Source: Thermoproteota archaeon (GTDB taxonomy: Archaea; Thermoproteota; Thermoprotei; Thermoproteales; Thermocladiaceae). Taken from it: 5,642 bases of DNA. The stretch's first letter is position 1. Each line of letters begins with the position of its first letter. Below, piece after piece: positions 1 to 5,642 of this stretch. The stretch is from NCBI GenBank assembly GCA_013153895.1, contig JAADDN010000083.1, positions 1-5,642 on the forward strand, in the 5' to 3' direction. Below the pieces are notes generated by a model. That model searched no databases and was not told where the DNA came from. It saw only the letters and a list, made by a program, of their open reading frames with translations. The translations under genes and the position numbers were made by a program.

Positions 1-81
1 ATCACGATACTCATAATAGTACTCACGGTAGTAATGTTTTTAATAGTAATACAACTGTGCCGAAGAGGGATCACGAAGTGA
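1..81 (+). CDS. nuoJ: C-terminal end of a membrane protein, probably NuoJ (ND6-like); 5' truncated by the window edge
   Basis: Reading frame 1 is open from the first base to a TGA at 79-81 and encodes 26 residues: one strongly hydrophobic helix of about 18 residues rich in Ile, Leu and Val, then a short basic tail (QLCRRGITK). This looks like a last transmembrane helix with a cytoplasmic positive end. Its stop overlaps the preferred nuoK start in the tetranucleotide GTGA, so the two genes are translationally coupled. NuoJ normally precedes NuoK in complex I operons, and that position is the main reason for the call. No NuoJ-specific motif is visible in so short a piece. It could instead be the second half of a split NuoJ, or another small membrane subunit. 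Confidence 0.55.
   Translation: MTILIIVLTVVMFLIVIQLCRRGITK
65..69 (+). promoter_or_regulatory. Shine-Dalgarno-like site supporting the nuoK start at GTG 78
   Basis: GAGGG lies 8 nt before GTG 78 and matches the archaeal anti-Shine-Dalgarno core (GGAGGTGA complement). It sits inside the end of the upstream gene, as expected for coupled genes. It falls downstream of the alternative GTG at 57, so it cannot serve that start and argues for 78. Confidence 0.5.
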
Positions 82-365
82 ACATTATCACAATTCTATT
101 ACCTACATCACTCATACTGCTCTCAGCAGGAACCTGTATAGTAGGGTTGAGTAGAGATTTAGTGAGACTGATAATAGGTCTAGAAACATTGTTCTTATCA
201 GGTCTCATATCTCTATCAGTATTATACATTATAGAGCCTATACAAGCATCAACACTAATATTCGCATATCTTGCATCATCTATAATGGAGACTACCCTAC
301 TTATAGGACTAGTATACTATCTCTCTAGGATAGGGCATAAAACGATTGTAGAAGAGAGCAGATGA
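78..365 (+). CDS. nuoK: NADH-quinone oxidoreductase-like subunit K (ND4L / FpoK type)
   Basis: This is a small three-helix subunit of the membrane arm of complex I-like enzymes, which links the quinone/NuoH end to the antiporter-like subunits. From GTG 78 it has 95 residues, close to the usual 100 or so. Helices lie at about 3-23, 28-51 and 58-82. The second carries the family motif IGLE, whose Glu is residue 36, the same number as the conserved Glu36 of E. coli NuoK. The third carries Glu71 (SSIMETTLLIG), matching E. coli Glu72. Both proton-path glutamates are thus present. I chose GTG 78 over an in-frame GTG at 57 because it overlaps the upstream stop (GTGA), has a GAGGG site at proper distance, and gives the family's usual N-terminus; starting at 57 would add the charged segment MPKRDHE. 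The gene overlaps the next by 4 nt (ATGA). An Mrp-type MrpC is less likely because of the GLE motif and the following M-L-N order. Confidence 0.9.
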   Translation: MNIITILLPTSLILLSAGTCIVGLSRDLVRLIIGLETLFLSGLISLSVLYIIEPIQASTLIFAYLASSIMETTLLIGLVYYLSRIGHKTIVEESR

Positions 366-1843
366 GCATGATAACAATATCACTAATATACATACCACTG
401 ATAGTTACAGTACTGCTCTTCGTACTTAGAGGAAGATTACTTACAAACGTGGTAAGATGTGTATTATCAACTATAACCTGTATAATAATGATTATTCCAG
501 TACTATACTACTATATTAATAACATGATTGTTCTAAAAGAGACTTTGATAAATCTACCATATATTGGTCCTGTAACTTTCTGGATAATTCCTAACTCAGC
601 TTTCATAATATTGACATCTGGTGTAGTCGCTACTGCAGTATCAGTATTCTCTTTAAACTATATGGAGCATAGATGTGAGGAGCTTCATATAAGTACTGAC
701 TTATCGACATATTATGGCCTATATCTACTATATATACAGGGACTTCTAGGAATGTTGTATAGTAGGAATCTCATAATAATGTTCATATTTCTTGAACTAG
801 CAGCAATAACAAGCTTCTTATTAATACTATTCTATGGGTATGGTAACAGGTATAGAGTCGCACTACTTTACCTAGTGTGGAGTCAGATAGCATCACTCTT
901 AGTACTCTGTGGAATACTTCTGCTCTATAATTGGTCTGGAACGTTCATAATAGAGCATGTATCATCTAGATATGGAAGTCTAGTCCTAATATCGTTTAGT
1001 CTAATACTTCTAGGACTTCTAATAAAGATGGGTACATTCCTAGTACATTTCTGGCTACCGTGGGCTCATGCTGAAGCTCCATCACCAGTAAGTGCAATAC
1101 TTAGTCCAGTACATATTGGAGTAGCAGGATACGTTCTCATGGAGATAACTCATACATTCTATGCATCAATACTTAGATCTATCTCACCATACTTAATGAT
1201 CTATGGAATAATAACAATGATATATGGAGGAATGATGGCGCTAAGTGAGAAAGATATCAAGAGGTTCCTAGCATACTCATCAATATCGCACATGGGATCA
1301 ATGCTCATATGTATAGCAATGTGTAACTATATTGGAGAAGCAGCTCTAGTATTAATATTTGTAGCACATGCATTAGCAAAATCACTCCTATTCATGTTCA
1401 GCGGCTTCTGCATAACTAGACTAGGATTTAGAGACTTTGAGAACCTGTTCGGTCTCTATGATGTATATAGACCTCTCGCAGTTGCAGGTATAATAGGCTT
1501 CATAAGTTTATCAGGAGTGTTCAATATAGGACTTCTATCAAAAATATATTTAACATTTACTATAGCAGATGAGATATCGTTAATACAGTATCCATGGAAG
1601 ATAACATTAATATCAATATACATAATATCAATAATGATAACAATAGCATACTGCTTCTACGCAATGAAGAGACTATACTTCGGTACTGCTCCTCACTTAC
1701 GTAGAGTGAGACCAGTATATTCTATGGATATTCCAATAATTCTTCTAGCCTTACTGACAGTTATACTCATGTTTCCTCAGCTAGTTCATTTAGCGATAAG
1801 CAAGATATATCTATACAATTTCATAAAGATTTCTAAAGCGTGA
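362..1843 (+). CDS. nuoM: NADH-quinone oxidoreductase-like subunit M (ND4-like, antiporter-type proton channel subunit)
   Basis: This 493-residue protein of about 14 transmembrane helices belongs to the proton-translocating antiporter family shared by NuoL, NuoM, NuoN and MrpA/D. Seen in the sequence: TM5 FLELAAITSF with Glu145 (E. coli NuoM Glu144); TM7 LIKMGTFLVHFWLPWAHAEAP with Lys222 (E. coli Lys234); EKDIKRFLAYSSISHMG at 296-312 with Lys300; AHALAKSLLF at 335-344 with His336 and Lys340; and TM12 IGLLSKIYL with Lys394. The TM12 residue is Lys, as in NuoL and NuoN, rather than the Glu407 of E. coli NuoM. The TM8 Lys (E. coli Lys265) is absent: Gly253 stands there, with His251 two residues earlier. 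The start ATG 362 overlaps the nuoK stop (ATGA); a second ATG at 368 is possible and lies further from the GAGAG at 354-358. The distinction from other antiporter-like paralogues rests on length, TM5/TM7 motifs and operon position. Confidence 0.85.
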   Translation: MSMITISLIYIPLIVTVLLFVLRGRLLTNVVRCVLSTITCIIMIIPVLYYYINNMIVLKETLINLPYIGPVTFWIIPNSAFIILTSGVVATAVSVFSLNYMEHRCEELHISTDLSTYYGLYLLYIQGLLGMLYSRNLIIMFIFLELAAITSFLLILFYGYGNRYRVALLYLVWSQIASLLVLCGILLLYNWSGTFIIEHVSSRYGSLVLISFSLILLGLLIKMGTFLVHFWLPWAHAEAPSPVSAILSPVHIGVAGYVLMEITHTFYASILRSISPYLMIYGIITMIYGGMMALSEKDIKRFLAYSSISHMGSMLICIAMCNYIGEAALVLIFVAHALAKSLLFMFSGFCITRLGFRDFENLFGLYDVYRPLAVAGIIGFISLSGVFNIGLLSKIYLTFTIADEISLIQYPWKITLISIYIISIMITIAYCFYAMKRLYFGTAPHLRRVRPVYSMDIPIILLALLTVILMFPQLVHLAISKIYLYNFIKISKA

Positions 1844-1847
1844 GAAC

Positions 1848-3704
1848 ATGTCTCTAATAGGACAGATAATAATAATGTTAATAATATTACCATTAGTTGG
1901 TTCTATTATTGAGATATTTGCGAGAAGAGGAATAGCATTATCGATAACTACAGCTGTATCATTATTTTTACTAATTCTCCTCCTCTTTCATATCAATGCA
2001 CAGATAATTATACCATACTTCAGATATGGTAGACTCATTTTTGAGCTAATGATAGATAAGACATGGGTCATGTATGCTATAGCTGCTACAGTCATAATAC
2101 TCCTAGTAGAGATATATTCTATAGGATACTTATGGGATGATTATAGGAGAGGATGGTTCTTCTTCTTTAGCGGACTAATGCACTTTGGTACACTACTTCT
2201 CCTCTTTGCTGGTGATCTCATAACTATAACTATCGCATGGAACATACTTGAATTATGTAGCTACGCTCTCATAGGACACTGGTACAGAGATGAACCTGAG
2301 AGATATGTTGGTGAAGGTTTAAAAATGAGGAGAATGGTACTATTATGGTCTCCATCTTCAGCAACTTATAGAGCAATAGTTATAACTAGTTTAGGTACAT
2401 CATCTATGTTACTTGCATCATGTATAGCGTACTCTCTAACTGGTTCAGTACTTCTAACATCGTTAAAGAATATTAAATCTCTAATATTTGATGTACTTCT
2501 CATATTAGCAGTCTTAGTACCTTCAGCTCAGATACCGTTTACAGAGTGGCTTTTCACTGCTATGGCTGGTCCAACACCTGCCTCAGCTATGATTCACTCT
2601 ACGACTTTAGTTAATGCTGGTGCATTCACAATATTTAAGATTGGTAGCTATGTTCCAGATCCTCATGGTCTTATTATGACTTTAGTGTTGATTTATGTTC
2701 TATTATCAACAATTATATCTGGTCTGATAGGTCTTGCATCAAGAGAGGTTAAGGTCATACTTGCAGCCTCAACAACAATATATGTGGGATTGCTTCTATA
2801 TGTATCATTTCTCTACTGGATAAGTCATTTATCAATACTTCTGTTGCTAGGTCTCATAATACTTCTAGCTCATGGATTAAGTAAAGCATGTCTATTCATG
2901 ACGTGTGGTTACACTATGCATCTAGCTAAGACTAGGTTTATAGATGATGTTAAGGTGTTTCTCAGGTTTAAGCCTAGCTTTATAGCATTAATTTTAGCAT
3001 CTGCTAATCTTTTTGGAGTAGTTATACCTAGTTTAGGGTTCTTGATGACTGAGATGTCGATAGAGTACTCACCTTTATACGCTATTCCACTACTATTAAT
3101 ATCTCATGTTATATCGATAGCGTTACTCATGAAGATAATACTCACGTTCTGGGAGCTCAAGCGCAAGGGAATTGAAAGTATAGACGAGGTCGAGGTGAAG
3201 GATCTCACGATGGAGATACCAACGTTAATAATGATGATGTTGCCCTACATACTGTTCACGATATTTCACCCATATCTGAAGATTACTCTACTTACAGGAG
3301 CATCATTAAGCATAGCTTTTCTAACGATAATTGCATGTATATACTTGAGAAATAAGGTTAGAAGTCTCAGAGTGCTTAAGGTCAGGTTAGGTCTCCCCTA
3401 CCTCATAGATGTAATATTTGGTGAAGGTTTCAAGAAAATGAGTATGATAGTATATAAAGCATCATCAATACTCGATAACTATATACATAGTCTAGATATT
3501 ATGAAAATAGCATTGAGGATAAGGAACATAGATCTCAAGTTAGATTATAAGCTTCATATAAAGACTCCAAGAATATTTATCGAGAGGTTGTGTAAGATTG
3601 TGAATAAGATTCATATAGATAAGGTAGTAAGAGATATAGCGTATGTTAGTACGATAATTGTGATTGCTATGATGGTAGTAGTTATAGTACTCATACTTCT
3701 CTGA
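1848..3704 (+). CDS. nuoL: NADH-quinone oxidoreductase-like subunit L (ND5-like) lacking the canonical proton-path residues
   Basis: The protein has 618 residues (E. coli NuoL 613), with about 15 core helices, a long basic amphipathic stretch at about 505-593 that fits the lateral helix of NuoL, and a final anchor helix at 596-618. NuoL signatures are VEIYSIGYL (87-95), LCSYALIGHWY (136-146), PSAQIPFTEWLFTAMAGPTP (225-244), IHSTTLVNAG (249-258), EVKVILAAST (300-309) and AHGLSKACLF (341-350). His250, His342 and Lys346 match E. coli His254, His338 and Lys342. Other key residues are changed: Asn132 for TM5 Glu144 (with Glu135 one turn later), Ser181 and Thr184 for Arg175 and Asp178 of TRVGD, Pro225 for TM7 Lys229, and Thr401-Glu402 for TM12 Lys399-Asp400. 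An extra hydrophilic segment lies at about 150-171. The ATG follows the nuoM stop by 4 nt, and GTGA at 1840-1843 may be its ribosome site. The frame is intact, so this looks like a functional but altered subunit. It could be a lineage-specific NuoL subfamily. Confidence 0.88.
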   Translation: MSLIGQIIIMLIILPLVGSIIEIFARRGIALSITTAVSLFLLILLLFHINAQIIIPYFRYGRLIFELMIDKTWVMYAIAATVIILLVEIYSIGYLWDDYRRGWFFFFSGLMHFGTLLLLFAGDLITITIAWNILELCSYALIGHWYRDEPERYVGEGLKMRRMVLLWSPSSATYRAIVITSLGTSSMLLASCIAYSLTGSVLLTSLKNIKSLIFDVLLILAVLVPSAQIPFTEWLFTAMAGPTPASAMIHSTTLVNAGAFTIFKIGSYVPDPHGLIMTLVLIYVLLSTIISGLIGLASREVKVILAASTTIYVGLLLYVSFLYWISHLSILLLLGLIILLAHGLSKACLFMTCGYTMHLAKTRFIDDVKVFLRFKPSFIALILASANLFGVVIPSLGFLMTEMSIEYSPLYAIPLLLISHVISIALLMKIILTFWELKRKGIESIDEVEVKDLTMEIPTLIMMMLPYILFTIFHPYLKITLLTGASLSIAFLTIIACIYLRNKVRSLRVLKVRLGLPYLIDVIFGEGFKKMSMIVYKASSILDNYIHSLDIMKIALRIRNIDLKLDYKLHIKTPRIFIERLCKIVNKIHIDKVVRDIAYVSTIIVIAMMVVVIVLILL

Positions 3705-3712
3705 TAGTCGTC

Positions 3713-4945
3713 ATGCTTTACCTGATTATACTAGCATTAGTATTCTCTCTATCGATGATAGTGATATTTTGGTTCTTTAATTTACGTAAAGTTGTTAAGA
3801 TTGTTGCTCCTATACTCACATTAGTACCACTTTTATCATTAATATACTTGTCACATGTGTTCACTGTCCTGTTAGTATCGTTAATCCTTATATTACTATC
3901 ATGTGCAATATCTCTCGAAGTTGTGGGAGAGAGTCTAGAATATGCTCAATCTTTAATATATGTCTCTCTCTCATATATCTTGACGCTGCTTCTCCTGTCT
4001 AGAGATTATGTGGTACTTATAGCTCTCTGGATAATTGCTTCAGCATTCTTCGCTCCTCTACTAGCTAGAAGGAGAAGTAGGGAATCTATATACTCCTGTG
4101 TGAAGTATGTAACGTTTTCTGCAATTGGATCAACAATATTAATCATTGGTATATCAATTATGATGATATCAGGAACCTTGAAGATCCTAGGTCTCATGCT
4201 TCTAGTACTTGGCGTGTTATATGAGGCTGGAGTAGTTCCACTACACACATGGCTTCCTGATGTTTACAGGAAGAGTGATAGAGAGTCTGTAGCCATGTTA
4301 GCATCAATTATGAAGATCATAGCAGCATTAGCATTATCAAGAACATTTATAAGCTTAGGAATAGATGGTAACTATACAATATTCCTCATATTTGGAATAC
4401 TTTCCGTAATAACAATGATAATAGGAAACTTAGGAGCATTATTCGCAAACAATGTAGAGCATATACTAGCATTCTCCTCTATAGCTCAGACAGGATACGC
4501 TCTAGCAATACTATCAGTAGGATTTCTAAGAGAATCTCTCATGCCCTCATGCTTGGGAGTTCTAATTCTTCAATTTCTCTCTATAGCAATCTCAAAGTGT
4601 GCTCTCTTCTTAGGATTAGATTCAGATGGTAAATATATGAGACCCATGGTTCTAATAAATGCTCTATCTCTCATAGGGATACCTCCTCTAATAGGATTCT
4701 GGCCAAAACTATTCATAGTATGGTATGCTCTAGAGACAGGACAGGTCTGGCTTGCGCTAGCAGTCGTAATTAACAGTGCAATCTCTGTACCATACTACAT
4801 AAGACTACTCAGAGTGTATACTGTCTCGAAGATTTCTAAAGTTCTTACAGCTCTAGTAATAGTTTTAACAAGTCTTGTAATTATTTTAGGAACAATATTT
4901 CCATTAGAGATATTTCGAGAATGTATAAATGTTTTACAATTTTAA
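3713..4945 (+). CDS. nuoN: NADH-quinone oxidoreductase-like subunit N (ND2-like), short and divergent
   Basis: The antiporter-like membrane subunit that in complex I lies nearest the NuoK/J/A/H end. At 410 residues it is shorter than E. coli NuoN (485), with the loss spread over the N-terminal part and the TM6-TM7 region. Recognisable family stretches are VVPLHTWLPDVY (174-185), a TM8 Lys in SIMKI (Lys201, E. coli Lys247), NVEHILAFSSIAQTGYAL (247-264), and IGIPPLIGFWPKLF (321-334) with Lys332 matching E. coli Lys395. His178 matches the PFH histidine. Deviations: the TM5 Glu133 position is Ile107, the TM7 Lys217 position is Glu171, NVKR has become NVEH (Glu249), and the usual GAPxPVS turn after DVY is replaced by the charged RKSDRES (186-192). 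ATG 3713 lies 8 nt after the nuoL stop with no clear ribosome site; no start codon precedes it in frame nearby. Its TAA overlaps the stop of the convergent gene. MrpD-like identity is a less likely alternative. Confidence 0.8.
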   Translation: MLYLIILALVFSLSMIVIFWFFNLRKVVKIVAPILTLVPLLSLIYLSHVFTVLLVSLILILLSCAISLEVVGESLEYAQSLIYVSLSYILTLLLLSRDYVVLIALWIIASAFFAPLLARRRSRESIYSCVKYVTFSAIGSTILIIGISIMMISGTLKILGLMLLVLGVLYEAGVVPLHTWLPDVYRKSDRESVAMLASIMKIIAALALSRTFISLGIDGNYTIFLIFGILSVITMIIGNLGALFANNVEHILAFSSIAQTGYALAILSVGFLRESLMPSCLGVLILQFLSIAISKCALFLGLDSDGKYMRPMVLINALSLIGIPPLIGFWPKLFIVWYALETGQVWLALAVVINSAISVPYYIRLLRVYTVSKISKVLTALVIVLTSLVIILGTIFPLEIFRECINVLQF

Positions 4946-5616
4946 TCTACCCAGTAGTAATGTGATATCTCTCTATCAAGCACGGGATCTATCATCTTTA
5001 TCTCAAAGTACTCACTAACTTTCAGTTGACCAGTAACTGTGGGGATTGTTCCAGAGAATACTACTACGTTTCTCATATCTTCAACAATCTCTCTAACCTG
5101 TTCTATCAGTTTCTCAGGTCTTATCAACATTCCTATATTACCATCCTGATAGAGCGTCTTCTTACTATCCTCAAGAATCCAGCTTCTCAGAATTATCTTA
5201 TCTATATGTTTCTCAACTTCGTCTAATGGCCATGCTCTACGTGCAACAACTTTAGGATACATGTGCTTACCTGCAAGAATGTTACATCTTTCTGCATCTA
5301 TGTCAGTGTGATCACTTCCCACTGTTATGAAGATTTCATCCTCATTTCTTATCAAGAGAACATATTCTACTTCTCCGACATGTGTATCTGATATCTTACG
5401 TATGTAGTTGCTTGTTGTTATTAGGTAGGGCTGTAATCTATAGTATTCTGGTATAGTTCTCGGTTTTATACCATACTTCTCTCTTTCCTCAACTAACTTC
5501 TTCACTATATCTATGTTCCTTCCCGTCCAGGAGAAGACTATGAGTTCATTAACTGCTATCTCTATATCTCTCTCATTACCGTTCTTGAACTCTATGGTCA
5601 CGTTTAGTCTATGCAT
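4942..5616 (-). CDS. DUF2848-family protein of unknown function
   Basis: The 224-residue soluble protein has no signal peptide or membrane helix. I recognise the DUF2848 family from a run of its characteristic blocks: FSWTGRN (28-34), TIPEYYR (54-60), a GEVEYVLL strand (81-88), VGSDHTD (99-105), GKHMYPK (116-122), AWPLDEVEKHIDKIILRSW (128-146), LYQDGN (155-160), FSGTIPTVTG (187-196) and a C-terminal MIDPVLDREISHYYWV. Length is typical and the family seems complete. Biochemical function is not established as far as I know; the compact SDHTD and SGT blocks suggest an enzyme, possibly related in fold to fumarylacetoacetate-hydrolase-type proteins, but that is inference. It is convergent with the nuo operon and shares TTAA with the nuoN stop, so it is not part of that transcript. 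The start is the first ATG matching the family N-terminus; the frame stays open upstream to the window edge and there is no Shine-Dalgarno site, so leaderless translation or a start farther out remains possible. Confidence 0.85.
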   Translation of the reverse strand: MHRLNVTIEFKNGNERDIEIAVNELIVFSWTGRNIDIVKKLVEEREKYGIKPRTIPEYYRLQPYLITTSNYIRKISDTHVGEVEYVLLIRNEDEIFITVGSDHTDIDAERCNILAGKHMYPKVVARRAWPLDEVEKHIDKIILRSWILEDSKKTLYQDGNIGMLIRPEKLIEQVREIVEDMRNVVVFSGTIPTVTGQLKVSEYFEIKMIDPVLDREISHYYWVD

Positions 5617-5642
5617 ACTCTGACACAGAGAGTGTGATAGTG
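5617..5642 (-). other. Partial 5' region of the DUF2848 gene
   Basis: Only 26 nt upstream of the DUF2848 start are inside the window. No GGAGG- or GGTGA-like site is seen before the ATG. Two small overlapping inverted repeats are present: CTCTG-ACA-CAGAG at 5618-5630 and ACAC-AGAGA-GTGT at 5623-5635. A TATA box for a leaderless archaeal transcript would fall at or just beyond the window edge, so no promoter can be called. Confidence 0.3.

Noticed and set aside
1005..1025. Recurring ATACTTCTAG-like words in several of the membrane protein genes
   Set aside because: They encode Ile-Leu-Leu segments with the genome's preferred codons; they vary in frame context and spacing and do not form a real repeat family.
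1848..3704. nuoL as a pseudogene
   Set aside because: The residue losses suggested decay, but the 618-codon frame is uninterrupted, length is normal, non-charged motifs are well kept and spacing to neighbours is tight, so an altered functional protein is more likely.
4006..4248. Open frame of 80 codons on the - strand inside nuoN
   Set aside because: It lies wholly antisense to a well-supported membrane protein gene, has no recognisable motif, and ends without any ribosome site or neighbour relation. It is a shadow frame.
78..4945. Mrp-type Na+/H+ antiporter operon
   Set aside because: MrpC and MrpD resemble NuoK and NuoM/N, but the GLE motif in the K subunit, the L subunit with a C-terminal lateral helix and anchor, and the K-M-L-N order fit a Nuo/Fpo-type complex better; no MrpE, F or G is seen.
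4931..4946. T-rich stretch at the end of nuoN as a transcription terminator
   Set aside because: The T runs are only 3-4 bases long, lie within the coding region and before the stop, and no stronger run follows, so it cannot be called.
5026..5226. Open frame of 66 codons on the + strand opposite the DUF2848 gene
   Set aside because: It is antisense to a family-recognised gene, has low-complexity composition (Tyr, Asn, Leu) and no plausible start signal.

Overview
This 5.6 kb window looks like the genome of an AT-rich, probably thermophilic archaeon, most likely a crenarchaeote (Thermoproteota). The reasons are heavy use of ATA for Ile and AGA/AGG for Arg, tightly packed genes with 4-nt start/stop overlaps, weak archaeal-type ribosome binding sites (GAGG, GTGA), and a complex I gene order J-K-M-L-N. 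The lineage is an inference; there is no rRNA or other marker gene here.

Positions 1-4945 (+ strand) are the distal end of an operon for the membrane arm of a complex I-like (Nuo/Fpo-type) oxidoreductase. It contains the last 26 codons of a membrane protein (probably NuoJ), then NuoK, a NuoM-like subunit, a NuoL-like subunit with the C-terminal lateral helix and anchor, and a short NuoN-like subunit. Junctions are 4-nt overlaps (J/K, K/M) or gaps of 4 and 8 nt (M/L, L/N), so the genes are almost certainly co-transcribed and translationally coupled. The peripheral-arm genes (A, B, C, D, H, I) are not visible and would be expected upstream.

Positions 4942-5616 (- strand) hold a convergent gene for a DUF2848-family protein. 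Its stop codon overlaps the nuoN stop in the shared tetranucleotide TTAA. No intergenic region exceeds 30 bases, and I see no RNA gene, mobile element, CRISPR array or long repeat.

The most interesting signal lies in the subunit chemistry. NuoK keeps both of its membrane glutamates. The NuoM-like subunit keeps the TM5 Glu, TM7 Lys and TM12 Lys. The NuoL-like subunit has lost essentially the whole canonical proton-path set: TM5 Glu to Asn, TM6 Arg/Asp to Ser/Thr, TM7 Lys to Pro, TM12 Lys to Thr. The NuoN-like subunit lacks the TM5 Glu and has Glu in place of the TM7 Lys. Both frames are intact and the folds look complete. The complex may therefore pump through fewer antiporter-like subunits than textbook complex I, or use relocated residues. 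These alignments were made by eye against remembered E. coli motifs and need a real alignment.
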